Virus record (IMG/VR): IMGVR_UViG_3300047284_000338 | Location: 1-54,763 of that record | Direction: 5' to 3' (one strand) | Source: a virus | DNA: 54,763 nucleotides | Shown: positions 1 through 8,810 of the stretch, one piece after another | Position numbering within the stretch: the stretch's first letter is position 1 | Layout: each line of letters starts with the position of its first letter | Program-made: the position numbers and the translations under genes | The notes under the pieces: model-generated | The model's database searches: none | What the model was told of the DNA's origin: nothing | What the model saw: the letters and a program-made list of their open reading frames with translations, nothing else

Positions 1-95
1 TAGTTCAAGTCTTATGCGTCTCACGCAAAGTCGCCCCTTTCCCCGTCAACTAGGCAACCGGCCATAGTAGCCTGCGGGGACTGGGTTTTGCAGCT

Positions 96-137
96 GGTGT
101 CAACCAGGACTGTAAACCCGTAACATTGGTTAACACC
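96..137. promoter_or_regulatory. 10-nt inverted repeat upstream of terS
   Basis: GGTGTCAACC (96-105) is mirrored by GGTTAACACC (128-137) with one mismatch, separated by 22 nt. The repeat lies in the 148-nt gene-free start of the window, just before the small terminase gene. In lambdoid phages cos and the terminase-binding sites lie next to terS, so a packaging site is possible. An operator is equally possible. Nothing else is recognisable in positions 1-148. Confidence 0.3.
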
Positions 138-148
138 ACCGGCAAACC

Positions 149-691
149 TTGCCGCTCATCTCGAAGTCAGAGGCAGCAGACGCCCTGGGGGTATCCCGGA
201 CGGCCGTCTACAAGGCGATCAAGCAGGGTCGTCTTCCTGTCGTGCGCACGTTTGATGGCCGTGAGCTGATTCAGTCCGACAGCCTCCGCGAGGACTGGTT
301 CGCCAAAACCATGGCCAAGATTGGCGTCGGGCCGAAGCCGCCGGCAGGGGAATCCGCATTTCCTGCACCACGCCCCAAAGCAGTCCGACCGTCACTGGCG
401 TCACCAGAACCCGAAGACATTGTCCCCGAGTACAACGAGAGCCGCGCACGCACCGAGTACCTCAAGGCCGAGCTGCTCGAGCTCGAGCGCAAGGAAAAGG
501 AAGGCCTGCTGGTTCGGGCAGCCGAGGTTGAGGCGAAGTGGGTGGAGGTGATCACCATCAGCCGCACCAAAGTGCTCGGCGTGGCCAGCAAAGCCAAGCA
601 GCGGATTCCTGATCTCACCCAAGACCAGATTGCAATCCTGGAGGACATCGTCCGAGAAGCCCTCGAGGAGCTGGCGCAGACAGATGGCTGA
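149..691 (+). CDS. terS: terminase small subunit (TerS, Nu1-like)
   Basis: This 180-aa protein has a winged-helix/MerR-like helix-turn-helix at about residues 3-45, containing AADALGVSRTAVYKAIKQG. A charged, probably coiled-coil middle section follows (about 90-125). This is the Nu1-type plan: DNA recognition at the N-terminus and TerL contact at the C-terminus. TerS binds the packaging site and hands DNA to the large subunit. The start is TTG at 149, because an in-frame TAA lies at 131 and the next ATG would remove the HTH. The stop overlaps the terL start (ATGGCTGA). The position as first gene of the packaging module supports the call. Confidence 0.8.
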   Translation: MPLISKSEAADALGVSRTAVYKAIKQGRLPVVRTFDGRELIQSDSLREDWFAKTMAKIGVGPKPPAGESAFPAPRPKAVRPSLASPEPEDIVPEYNESRARTEYLKAELLELERKEKEGLLVRAAEVEAKWVEVITISRTKVLGVASKAKQRIPDLTQDQIAILEDIVREALEELAQTDG

Positions 692-2537
692 GATCGCGGA
701 CATCGCTACAGCAGCGCTTCGGGCATGGAAGCCACCGGAGAAGCTGACCCTTTCGGAGTGGGCTGATCGGCATTTTTACCTGTCGGCCGAATCGAGCGCC
801 GAGGCTGGCCGGTGGCACACGCTGCCGTACCAGAAGGGGATCATGGACGCGATCACTGATCCGGCGATTGAACAGATCTCGGTGATGAAGAGCGCCCGGG
901 TCGGCTACACCAAGTGCCTGAACGCCTGCATCGCTTTCCACATCCACCAGGACCCGTGTCCGATGATGCTGGTGCAGCCGACGATCGAGGACGCCCAGGG
1001 CTACTCGAAGGAGGAGATCGCGCCGATGCTGCGCGACGTGCCGGTGCTGCGCGGGCTCGTGAGCGACAGCAAGGCGAAGGACGGCGCCAACACGATCCTG
1101 CAGAAGCAGTACCCGGGCGGCACCCTGGGCCTGGTGGGCGCGAACAGCCCGCGAGGATTCCGCCGGGTGAGCCGCCGGATCGTGATGTTCGACGAGACGG
1201 ATGGCTACCCACCGTCGGCCGGGCCCGAGGGTGACCAGATCAAGCTGGGCATCCGCCGGACGGAGTATTACTGGAACCGCAAGATTGTCGCCGGGTCGAC
1301 GCCGACCCTGAAAGATGCGAGCCGGATCGAGCGCCTGTTTGAGCAGGGCGACCAGCGCAGATATTTCGTGCCCTGCCCCGATTGCGGGCACATGCAGTAC
1401 CTCAAGTGGTCGCACATGCGATGGGAGGACGAGCTCTCACCGGTGCATTACGTGTGCGAGCACTGCGGCGTCCTGATCCCGCATTCGAAGAAGCGCTGGA
1501 TGGTGGAGCGTGGCGCCTGGCGGGCTACTGCACCAGGCAGCGGCAAGCACGCGAGCTTCCACATCTGGGCGGCCTACAGCTACAGCCCGAACGCCAGCTG
1601 GGACAACCTGCGAGACGAATTCCTCGAGGCCAAGACTGATCCCGAAGCGCTGAAAACGTTCGTCAACACGGTGCTCGGCGAGAGCTGGGAGGACGACTAT
1701 GCCGCCAAGGTCGGCGCCGACAGCCTGCTCGAGCGTGCCGAGTTCTACGAACGGCAGATGATCCCGGCCGAGGCATCAGCGCTGACGATCGGCTGCGACG
1801 TGCAGGACAACCGACTGAGCCTGAGTGTCTGGGCTTGGGGTCGTGAAGAGGAAGGGTGGCTGATTGACCGCCAGGTGATCCACGGCGACCCGAGCAGACC
1901 GGAGCCATGGAAGCAGCTGGACGAGCTGATCTTGCGCCCGTTTAAGCATGCGCTGGGCGCTGAACTGCGCCCTGACGTGATCTGCATCGACTCCGGTGGT
2001 CACCACACGATGGAGGTCTATCAGTACGCCCGCGAGCGTCAGAATCTGGGCGTGATTGCGGTGAAAGGTCAAAGCCAGAAGGGCAAGCCACCGATCGGGA
2101 AAGCCTCAAAAGTTGATCTGAACTACAAGGGCAAGGCGCTGAAAAAGGGCGCGGAGGTGTATCCTGTCGGCTCAGACACAGTGAAGAGCTTGCTGTTCGG
2201 CAGACTGAAACACAGCGAGCCGGGACCCGGATTCCTGCATTTCTACGCAGAGGCCGGGAAAGAGTATTTCGAAGAGCTCACAGCCGAGAAACAGATCACG
2301 CGATTTGTTCGCGGCTATCCCGAGCGTGTTTGGGTCAAGAAATCAAGTCAGCGAAACGAAGCGCTGGACGAACTGGTCTATGCGTACGCGGCGTTAAATC
2401 GCATGTACCAGCGGTATGACCGCAGAACAGTTTGGGATCAGCTGGAGAAAAGGCTCGAAAAGCCCGTAGAAGCTGACCGTAAGGCCCCGCTAAGATCGAA
2501 CAAGGCTCCAAAGCGGAGCTTTGTCCGCCAGTGGTGA
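684..2537 (+). CDS. terL: terminase large subunit (lambda GpA family)
   Basis: This 617-aa packaging ATPase/nuclease pumps DNA into the prohead. A Walker A-like KSARVGYTK lies at residues 69-77 and Walker B IVMFDETD at 166-173, both as in the lambda GpA family. A zinc-binding insert has CPDC at 231-234 and CEHC at 258-261. The C-terminal half has acidic nuclease-type motifs (TIGCDVQDNRL and DVICIDSGGHH). I use ATG 684, overlapping the terS stop. A longer in-frame start at 630 would lie inside terS and adds a sequence that does not look like terminase. The length suits the family. Confidence 0.95.
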   Translation: MAEIADIATAALRAWKPPEKLTLSEWADRHFYLSAESSAEAGRWHTLPYQKGIMDAITDPAIEQISVMKSARVGYTKCLNACIAFHIHQDPCPMMLVQPTIEDAQGYSKEEIAPMLRDVPVLRGLVSDSKAKDGANTILQKQYPGGTLGLVGANSPRGFRRVSRRIVMFDETDGYPPSAGPEGDQIKLGIRRTEYYWNRKIVAGSTPTLKDASRIERLFEQGDQRRYFVPCPDCGHMQYLKWSHMRWEDELSPVHYVCEHCGVLIPHSKKRWMVERGAWRATAPGSGKHASFHIWAAYSYSPNASWDNLRDEFLEAKTDPEALKTFVNTVLGESWEDDYAAKVGADSLLERAEFYERQMIPAEASALTIGCDVQDNRLSLSVWAWGREEEGWLIDRQVIHGDPSRPEPWKQLDELILRPFKHALGAELRPDVICIDSGGHHTMEVYQYARERQNLGVIAVKGQSQKGKPPIGKASKVDLNYKGKALKKGAEVYPVGSDTVKSLLFGRLKHSEPGPGFLHFYAEAGKEYFEELTAEKQITRFVRGYPERVWVKKSSQRNEALDELVYAYAALNRMYQRYDRRTVWDQLEKRLEKPVEADRKAPLRSNKAPKRSFVRQW

Positions 2538-2541
2538 GGCC

Positions 2542-3123
2542 GTGCAGATCCCATCCAAAATTCGGGCTGGCGACACGGTCGTGTGGAAGGACGACCCAAG
2601 CGTTGACGTGTTCGGCGCTCCGATCGACAGCTCAACACACACCCTCACCTACTACCTGCGCACCAACGTCAACCACGAAGGTGCCACTGCCGTCGGCGTA
2701 GCTGATGGATCGGGGTGGAGGCTTACCCTCTCTGCCGCCACGTCCGCAGGCTTCGATGCTGGCACCTGGTATTTCCAGGCTGTCGCGACTGCTGTTGCCG
2801 GTGGTGCCAAGACCACTCTTGGCACTGGGCAGATCGAAGTTCTCCCGAGCCTTAGCTACGCCGGCACCCCGGGTGCATTCGACGGCCGCAGTCAGGCGCA
2901 GAAGGACCTGGAGTCTGTCCAGGCCGCTATCCGCTCGCTGATGAGCGGCGGCGCCGTGCAGGAGTACCGGATCGGCATTCGCAGCCTGAAGCGCTACGAC
3001 ATCGCCGAGCTCCTGGCGCTTGAGTCCAGGCTCAAGGCGGAGGTTGCCCGTGAACAGAAAGCGGCGCTGATTGCGAACGGCCTGGGCAATCCACATAGCC
3101 TTTACGTGAGGTTCGGCCGCTGA
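2542..3123 (+). CDS. head-tail joining protein, gpW-like C-terminus with extra N-terminal domain
   Basis: This protein has about 193 aa. The C-terminal 70 residues (RSLMSGGAVQEYRIG, RYDIAELLALESRLKAE) resemble lambda gpW, the small protein that plugs the portal after packaging. Lambda W is only about 68 aa. The N-terminal 115 residues here (from IPSKIRAGDTVVW) look like a separate beta-rich domain, often seen as a stand-alone phage protein. Position between terL and portal is where W belongs. The start is uncertain: GTG 2542 follows GTGAGG, and TTG 2521 is in frame but overlaps terL. The stop overlaps the portal ATG (TGATG). Confidence 0.7.
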   Translation: MQIPSKIRAGDTVVWKDDPSVDVFGAPIDSSTHTLTYYLRTNVNHEGATAVGVADGSGWRLTLSAATSAGFDAGTWYFQAVATAVAGGAKTTLGTGQIEVLPSLSYAGTPGAFDGRSQAQKDLESVQAAIRSLMSGGAVQEYRIGIRSLKRYDIAELLALESRLKAEVAREQKAALIANGLGNPHSLYVRFGR

Positions 3124-4757
3124 TGGGCATTCGCACTCGATTGATGAGCGCCCTCGGCTTCGGGCCGAAGGAAGTCGCTCCGGCAAAACGTCGCCGCCGC
3201 ACATATGCGGGCGCGGTGATCAACCGGCTGACCAGCGACTGGATCGCGCACGGCACCAGCGCCGACGCGGAGATCAAGACCAGCCTGCGCAAGCTGCGCG
3301 ATCGCTCGCGCCAGATGGTGCGGGACAACCCGTACGCCCGACAGGCCAAGCGCACCACGCAGATCAACGTGGTGGGCCAGGGCGTGAAGATGCAGTCGCA
3401 GGTGATGACCCTGCGCGGCAACAAGCGCGACGAGCGGATCAACGCACTGCTCGAAAGCAAGTGGGAGCGCTGGTGCCGCGCTGATCACTGCGACGTGGCC
3501 GGCCGCAACAGCTTCCACTCGTTCGAGTGGCTGGCCGCCGGTGCGCTGCCCGAGAGCGGCGAGGTGATCTTCAGGATCCACAAGCGTGCGTTCGGCGGCA
3601 GCAAGATCCCGCTGGCTCTGGAGATCATCGAGAGCGATCTGCTCGACGACGAGTACAACGGCGCCGTGAGCGCCAAGGGAAACGAGTGGCGCATGGGGGT
3701 CGAGATCAACCCCTACGGCCGGCCGGTGCGCTACGCCTTCCTGACCCGCCACCCGGGCGATTACTGGTTCCAGGGGCAGCCTGACCGGGAGAACGTGAAG
3801 CACGTCTTCCTGCCGGCGAGCGAGGTCATCCACCTCTTCATCCCTGAGCGCCCCAATCAGCACCGTGGCGTGCCCTGGTTTGCACCTGTGATCGGCGATG
3901 CCCACCAGCTGGCGGGCTACGAAGAGGCCGCGGTGATCCGCGCCCGGTCGACCGCGGCGCTGATGGGCTTCATCACCAGCCCCGAAGGCGAGCTCGATGC
4001 CGATGACGTCGAGGAAGGCCAGCGCATCACCGAGTTCGAGCCCGGGGTCTTCAAGTACCTCGACGGCGGCCAGAGCGTGATCGTTCCCGATCTGCGGTCG
4101 CCTGACGCGCAGTACGAGGACTTCGTGCGGGCCAAGACTCGGCGCTTCGCGTCGGGTTTCGGCTGCTCCTATGAGACGCTGTCGAGGGACTTCTCGGAGA
4201 CCAACTACTCCAGCAGCCGGCTGTCGCTGCTCGAGGATCGCGACCACTGGAAGGTAGTGCAGAACTACCTGATTGAGAACTTCCACATGCGGGTGTTCCG
4301 CGAGTGGTTGGACGTAGCGGTTCTGAGCGGCGAACTTTCGCTGCCCGACTACGAATTGCGGCCCGAGCGCTACGACAACCCGAAGTGGCTGGCACGCGGT
4401 TGGACATGGGTCGACCCGCTCAAGGAGGTCAAGGCCTACCGCGAGATGGAAGCGGCCGGCTACATGACCAAGGCGCAGATCTGCGCACAGCTCGGCGGAG
4501 ACCTGGACGAGAACCTCCAGCAGATCGCTCGCGAGCGGAAGACTGCCGCCGACCTCGGTGTCCAGCTCGACGCTGATTTGATGCAGCCAGCCCCTGGCGC
4601 ACCGGTGGAGCCCAGCACCACTGAAGAGCCTCCTGTCGACGAAGCGCAGTCGAATGTGACCGCAGAGCCTCGCCGCAAGCCGACGAGATCGCGTCGCAAA
4701 AAGACGACTACAGTTGAAACAGTTCAACCCGAGCGTCCAGAAGGGCCGCTTAACTGA
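3123..4757 (+). CDS. portal protein (lambda GpB family)
   Basis: This 544-aa protein forms the dodecameric ring at the head vertex through which DNA passes. The family signature runs throughout: NPYARQAKRTTQINVVGQG near the N-terminus, a W..W.RADHCDVAG segment, IESDLLDD, YGRPVRYAFL, VIHLFIPERPNQHRGVPWFA, and SRDFSETNYSSSR in the clip/wing region. The last 60 residues are low-complexity, ending in a basic RRKPTRSRRKK tract. Its ATG overlaps the previous stop, and its own stop overlaps the next ATG, so translation is probably coupled. Confidence 0.95.
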   Translation: MGIRTRLMSALGFGPKEVAPAKRRRRTYAGAVINRLTSDWIAHGTSADAEIKTSLRKLRDRSRQMVRDNPYARQAKRTTQINVVGQGVKMQSQVMTLRGNKRDERINALLESKWERWCRADHCDVAGRNSFHSFEWLAAGALPESGEVIFRIHKRAFGGSKIPLALEIIESDLLDDEYNGAVSAKGNEWRMGVEINPYGRPVRYAFLTRHPGDYWFQGQPDRENVKHVFLPASEVIHLFIPERPNQHRGVPWFAPVIGDAHQLAGYEEAAVIRARSTAALMGFITSPEGELDADDVEEGQRITEFEPGVFKYLDGGQSVIVPDLRSPDAQYEDFVRAKTRRFASGFGCSYETLSRDFSETNYSSSRLSLLEDRDHWKVVQNYLIENFHMRVFREWLDVAVLSGELSLPDYELRPERYDNPKWLARGWTWVDPLKEVKAYREMEAAGYMTKAQICAQLGGDLDENLQQIARERKTAADLGVQLDADLMQPAPGAPVEPSTTEEPPVDEAQSNVTAEPRRKPTRSRRKKTTTVETVQPERPEGPLN

Positions 4758-7033
4758 TGGACGAACTGCAGGAGAAAACTGAAACCCCGAACGACGAGCG
4801 TGCCATGCACGATCTGACTGAGGAGCAGGTGGCTGCGATCGGTGAAACTATTGCCGAGGTCGTGGCCGAGCACATGGCTGAGATTGTCGAGGACACGGTT
4901 GAGACGCTGTCGGGTGAAGACCCGGAAGCTGAGGCCGATGCTCAGGAAATGGCTGAAAAGACTGCCCCCATGCTGTCCGCGCCGGTGGACGAGTACAGGG
5001 CTCAGCCAGGCGAGCTGAAGGTCGGCGATTTCGTGAGCTGGAACAGCTCCGGCGGCCGTGCTCGCGGACAGATCGAGCACATCATGCGCGAGGGCACGCT
5101 GGGCGTCCCCGACAGCGAGTTCAGCATCGAGGCGTCTGAAGAGGATCCCGCGGCCCTGATCCGCATCTTCCGTGAGGGCGCCGAAGGATGGGCGGCAACT
5201 GAGACAATGGTGGGTCACCGCTTCAGCACTCTGGCCAAGATCGAAGCCCTCCGGTCGATGGAAGGCAAGTATCAGCGCACCGAAACTACCGCTTTTGCGG
5301 AGGTGGAGGATCGAACCTTCGAGTTCCCCTTCAGCTCCGAGTATCCTGTGGCTCGCTACTTCGGCAACGAAGTGCTCAGCCACGAGATGGACGCCGCCGA
5401 TCTAAGCCGCCTCAACGATGGAGCTCCGCTCCTTTTCAATCACAACCCCGACAGGGTTGTGGGCGTCGTTGAGCGTGCTTGGATCGACGGCAAAAAGAAG
5501 CGGGGTTACGTCAAAGTGCGTTTTTCCCGCAACAGCTTCGCCAAGGAGGTGATGGCTGATGTCAAAGATGGCGTCCTTCGGGGTGTCAGCTTTGGCTATT
5601 CCATCAACAAGATGGAGGAGCGTGGCGACAACTTTGTAGCCACCGAATGGAGTCCGTACGAAGTCTCGGTCTGTAGCATCGCTGCAGATCCCAGCATCGG
5701 AATCGGCCGGTCGCTTGCGATCGACTCTGCGGCCACCGCCGCATCACCAACCCCAGAACCCAAGGTTCCTGAAATGGAAAACACCACCCCTGACGTGGAG
5801 GTGATCCGGTCCAAGGCCGTCGAGGCCGAGCGTAGCCGCATCGCCACCATCACCGCTCTCGGTGAAAAGCATGGCCTCCGTGATCTCGCTCGCGAGCTCA
5901 TCGACGGCGGTCGCACCGTGGACGAGGCCCGTGCCGCCGTCCTGGAAAAAATGGAAACTCGCGCCTCCAAAGTGGAACACCGCATCGCCGACGAAAAGGC
6001 CTCCGAAATCGGCCTTTCTGACAAGGAAGCCCGCAGCTTCTCCTTCCTGCGTGCTCTGAACTATCTCGCCAACCCTGGCGACAAGGAAGTTGCCAAGGCC
6101 GCCGCTTTCGAGCGTGAGGTTTCCGAGGCTGCCTCCAAGGCCTACGGCAAGCCCGCCAACGGCATCATGGTGCCCACCGACGTGCTGCGTCGCGACCTGG
6201 CCACCAGCCCCGCAAGCGCCGGCGGCAACCTCGTTGCTACCGACCTGCTGGCCGCCTCGTTCATCGAGCTGCTCCGCAACAAGCTGGCTCTCGCCAACGT
6301 GGGCGCCACTGTGCTGAACGGCCTGCAGGGCAACATCGCCATCCCCAAGCAGACCGGTGCTGCCACCGCGTACTGGGTTGGTGAGGGCAACTCCCCCACC
6401 GAGAGCCAGGAAGTGCTCGGCCAGGTCACGATGTCGCCCAAGACCGTGGGTGCCTTCGTCGACTACAGCCGCCGCCTGCTGCTCCAGTCCTCGATCGACG
6501 TTGAGCAGATGGTCCGCAACGACCTGGCTCGCGTGATCGCCCTGGAGATCGACCGCGCTGGCATCTACGGCTCGGGCAACAGCAACCAGCCCCTGGGTCT
6601 GATCAACACCGTCGGCATCAACACCAAGGCCCTGACCGGCTACGGCACCTTCGCCGAGCTGATCGACATGGAAACCGAGGTGGCCAAGGACAACGCCGAC
6701 GCCGGCTCGCTGTTCTACCTGATGAACGCCGCTGCCCGTGGCGCTCTGAAGTCCACCCCCAAGTCGACCTCTGCCGTGGCCGCTGGCTTCGTGTACGAGA
6801 ACGATCAAGTGAACGGCTACGGCGCTGTGGTCTCCAACCAGCTCGCCCTGGACGACATCCTGTTCGGTGCCTTCGATCAGATGATCATGGGCATGTGGTC
6901 CGGCCTGGATCTGACCCTGGATCCCTACGCCGGCGCCACCAGCGGCACCGTGCGGATCATCGCCCTGCAGGACGTCGACTTCGCTGTGAAGCAGCCCGGC
7001 GCCTTCTGCTACGGCACCGGCGCTCTGAGCTGA
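4757..7033 (+). CDS. fused tudor-like domain / prohead protease / HK97-fold major capsid protein
   Basis: One 758-aa reading frame holds functions usually split between genes. Residues 1-80 are acidic and helical. Residues 85-165 (KVGDFVSWNSSGGRARGQIE, ETMVGHRFSTL) match the small DUF2945/HVA1 tudor-like domain known from some phage head proteins. Residues 178-320 are an S78-type prohead protease with candidate catalytic His229 (LLFNHNPDR) and Ser278 (RGVSFGYS). Residues 340-460 are charged and coiled, like a scaffold/delta domain. Residues 460-758 are HK97 major capsid (VPTDVLRRDLATSPASAGG, GSGNSNQPLG, DPYAGATSG). No separate scaffold or protease gene exists. The protein presumably cuts itself during head maturation. 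Confidence 0.9.
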   Translation: MDELQEKTETPNDERAMHDLTEEQVAAIGETIAEVVAEHMAEIVEDTVETLSGEDPEAEADAQEMAEKTAPMLSAPVDEYRAQPGELKVGDFVSWNSSGGRARGQIEHIMREGTLGVPDSEFSIEASEEDPAALIRIFREGAEGWAATETMVGHRFSTLAKIEALRSMEGKYQRTETTAFAEVEDRTFEFPFSSEYPVARYFGNEVLSHEMDAADLSRLNDGAPLLFNHNPDRVVGVVERAWIDGKKKRGYVKVRFSRNSFAKEVMADVKDGVLRGVSFGYSINKMEERGDNFVATEWSPYEVSVCSIAADPSIGIGRSLAIDSAATAASPTPEPKVPEMENTTPDVEVIRSKAVEAERSRIATITALGEKHGLRDLARELIDGGRTVDEARAAVLEKMETRASKVEHRIADEKASEIGLSDKEARSFSFLRALNYLANPGDKEVAKAAAFEREVSEAASKAYGKPANGIMVPTDVLRRDLATSPASAGGNLVATDLLAASFIELLRNKLALANVGATVLNGLQGNIAIPKQTGAATAYWVGEGNSPTESQEVLGQVTMSPKTVGAFVDYSRRLLLQSSIDVEQMVRNDLARVIALEIDRAGIYGSGNSNQPLGLINTVGINTKALTGYGTFAELIDMETEVAKDNADAGSLFYLMNAAARGALKSTPKSTSAVAAGFVYENDQVNGYGAVVSNQLALDDILFGAFDQMIMGMWSGLDLTLDPYAGATSGTVRIIALQDVDFAVKQPGAFCYGTGALS

Positions 7034-7035
7034 GC

Positions 7036-8052
7036 ATGATCGCTGGGCTGATTCAGGCCAAGCGGAATTACAACCCCTCCCTGGTTTCGACCGGGGAGGG
7101 CTTTCTGTTGGCGTACCGGTCCGAACCGGAAGACTTCAAGGTCAGTGAGATCGTACTGGCCGAGCTCGACGCAGCTCGCAATGTGCTGCGCAACCAGCGG
7201 CTGAAAGTGCCCGGGGCCCCGGCCGGCTGCTCGCTTGAGGACCCGCGACTGTTCTGGTGCGGGGGTGAGCTGCACCTGGCGTTCTCGATGGCTCGCTACG
7301 GCGAGGCCGATGGCTGGAAATGCGTGCAGGCCTACGGCCGGTTGAGCAAGAAGGGTCGCAACTGGACCCTGGGCTCCGTCTGGGTGCCGCAGTACGGCGC
7401 CAACGACTGGAGCAGCAAGGAAAAGAACTGGACGTTCTTCGAGGCCGAGGGTGCGCTGCGGTGCATCTACGACATGGGCGCCGCTGGCTGGACCGTGCTC
7501 GAGCTCGAGGGCGACGAGGCGGTTCAGGAATGGCGACACCCTGCCCTGCGGTGGCGCTGGGGCCGCCTGAGCGGCGGCACGCCGGCGGTCGACTGGCAGG
7601 GCCAGAAGCTCACGATGTTCCACTCGTGGGAGAAGCACCCGAGGCGTCACCGGCTTTATCACGCGGCCTGGGTGGCGTTCTCAGCGACGGCACCGCATGC
7701 GCCGACGCTGGTCTCGCCAGGTCCGGTGCTGACCGCGAAGGAAGAGTGGGGTACCCCTGAGGGCGCTCGCGGCTGGCAGCCGCTGTGCGTCTTCCCTGGC
7801 GGCCTCGAGCTGTTTGGGCAGAAGGCGCTGGTGTCCTACGGCCAGAACGATCTGCACTGCGCCATCGATGCGATCCGCGTCGACCGCCTGCAGCGCGTGG
7901 TGCAGAAGCCGAACATCCGCGGCGAGATCCGCATCCGTCTCACTGGTGACGTGATGATCGGCGGCCAGCCGGCATGGGCCGGGACTGAGGTTGCCGTGCA
8001 GGCAGCCGACGCGGCTAGCCTGATTGCACGAAGCAAGGCGGTGCCGTTGTGA
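7036..8052 (+). CDS. glycosidase/phosphorylase-like beta-propeller protein (GH130/GH43-like)
   Basis: This 338-aa protein looks like a five-bladed beta-propeller related to GH130/GH43 enzymes. Visible landmarks, in order, are YNPSLV, LAYRSE, SLEDPRLFWCGGELHLAFS, EKNWTFFE, RLSGGTPAV, TMFHSWEKH and ALVSYGQNDLHCA. Their order resembles the propeller repeats of GH130 phosphorylases (NP..., YR, EDPR, G.PP, HS/HG, YGA.D). It sits two bases after the capsid gene and before the head-tail joiner, so it is expressed with virion proteins. It may decorate the capsid or act on host glycans. ATG 7036 is chosen because the upstream in-frame extension lies in the capsid gene. Activity is not proven: acidic catalytic residues cannot be assigned by eye. 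Confidence 0.6.
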   Translation: MIAGLIQAKRNYNPSLVSTGEGFLLAYRSEPEDFKVSEIVLAELDAARNVLRNQRLKVPGAPAGCSLEDPRLFWCGGELHLAFSMARYGEADGWKCVQAYGRLSKKGRNWTLGSVWVPQYGANDWSSKEKNWTFFEAEGALRCIYDMGAAGWTVLELEGDEAVQEWRHPALRWRWGRLSGGTPAVDWQGQKLTMFHSWEKHPRRHRLYHAAWVAFSATAPHAPTLVSPGPVLTAKEEWGTPEGARGWQPLCVFPGGLELFGQKALVSYGQNDLHCAIDAIRVDRLQRVVQKPNIRGEIRIRLTGDVMIGGQPAWAGTEVAVQAADAASLIARSKAVPL

Positions 8053-8498
8053 TCACCGAAAACCTCGACTTGTTCCTCGACGATTTCGGCGTTCAGTGCG
8101 TCAGTGGTGTCATCACTGGTGCTGGAATCCTGGACATGCCCAGCCAGGTCGTTGCCGACGGCATGGTCCTGACCACCGACTACAAGCTGACGTGCAAAGC
8201 AGCAGATTTCGGGGGTCTTGTGTACGGCGATGGCATCACTGTTGATGGCGTGAATTATCAGGTGCGCGAGACCATGCGCATCGACGATGGGCGCTTTGTT
8301 GAGCTGATGCTCACCAAACTTGCGCCCGACGTGGTGGCGCCCGGTGGCCAGCCGCGAGAGTTCGGTTTGGCCGATCTTTCCGACGTCACGATTCGATCCC
8401 CGCAGGCCGGCGATCGCCTTGTGTTCAATGGCAGCCAGTGGGTGGACGAGGAAGAAGCAGACGGCACTAACGTGTTGGATGGAGGCGGTGCGGACTGA
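8049..8498 (+). CDS. head-tail joining protein (lambda FII-like) with fibre-like C-terminus
   Basis: This 149-aa protein starts with GTG at 8049, overlapping the previous stop. Residues 1-100 show the FII-type plan: a short N-terminal helix, VDGVNYQVRE, then IDDGRFVELMLTKL. In lambda, FII sits between head and tail. The last 50 residues (LADLSDVTIRSPQAGDRLVF, NGSQWVDEE) are a short segment found at the ends of many phage fibre and neck proteins. This makes it a small fusion of a neck protein with a fibre-type motif. Confidence 0.6.
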   Translation: MITENLDLFLDDFGVQCVSGVITGAGILDMPSQVVADGMVLTTDYKLTCKAADFGGLVYGDGITVDGVNYQVRETMRIDDGRFVELMLTKLAPDVVAPGGQPREFGLADLSDVTIRSPQAGDRLVFNGSQWVDEEEADGTNVLDGGGAD

Positions 8499-8501
8499 CC
8501 C

Positions 8502-8810
8502 ATGACTCGGCAGCGGATCAAACTACGGCGCGATACCGCTGCAGCTTGGGCGGCTGCGAACCCAGTGCTGCTTGCTGGTGAGGCCGGGTTTGAGAGCGAT
8601 ACGCGACTGCTGAAAATTGGAAACGGCTCGTCTGCCTGGAATTCACTTTCCTACGTGGCTGGTGGAGTCAGTTCACTCGCCCAGCTGGTCGATGTCGACG
8701 CAACCAACTGCGTCGACGGCAGCGTCCTCATCTACGATGGCGCTATTGCCAAGTTCGTGGCCAGCCCACTGAACACAAAGCTCACGCTGACTGACGGAGG
8801 CAACTTCTGA
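8502..8810 (+). CDS. small virion protein with Mtd/hyaluronidase-type N-terminal domain
   Basis: This 102-aa protein begins RIKLRRDTAAAWAAANPVLL, then GEAGFESDTRLLKIGNG and AWNSLSYV. That is the short beta-domain at the N-terminus of Bordetella phage Mtd and many phage fibres, which anchors the fibre or starts trimerisation. Residues 58-90 repeat the LAQLVDVDA/GSVLIYDG motif seen at the end of the preceding protein. Without a long fibre attached, it probably forms an attachment collar for the next fibre. Its stop overlaps the next ATG. Confidence 0.6.
   Translation: MTRQRIKLRRDTAAAWAAANPVLLAGEAGFESDTRLLKIGNGSSAWNSLSYVAGGVSSLAQLVDVDATNCVDGSVLIYDGAIAKFVASPLNTKLTLTDGGNF

Noticed and set aside
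3102-4727. 541-codon open frame on the minus strand
   Set aside because: It exactly opposes the portal gene; its product is low-complexity Leu/Ala/Val/Arg with no family signal. A shadow of high-GC codon use.
5744-6808. 354-codon open frame on the minus strand
   Set aside because: It opposes the protease-capsid gene and encodes a Gly/Ala/Val-rich sequence without motifs.
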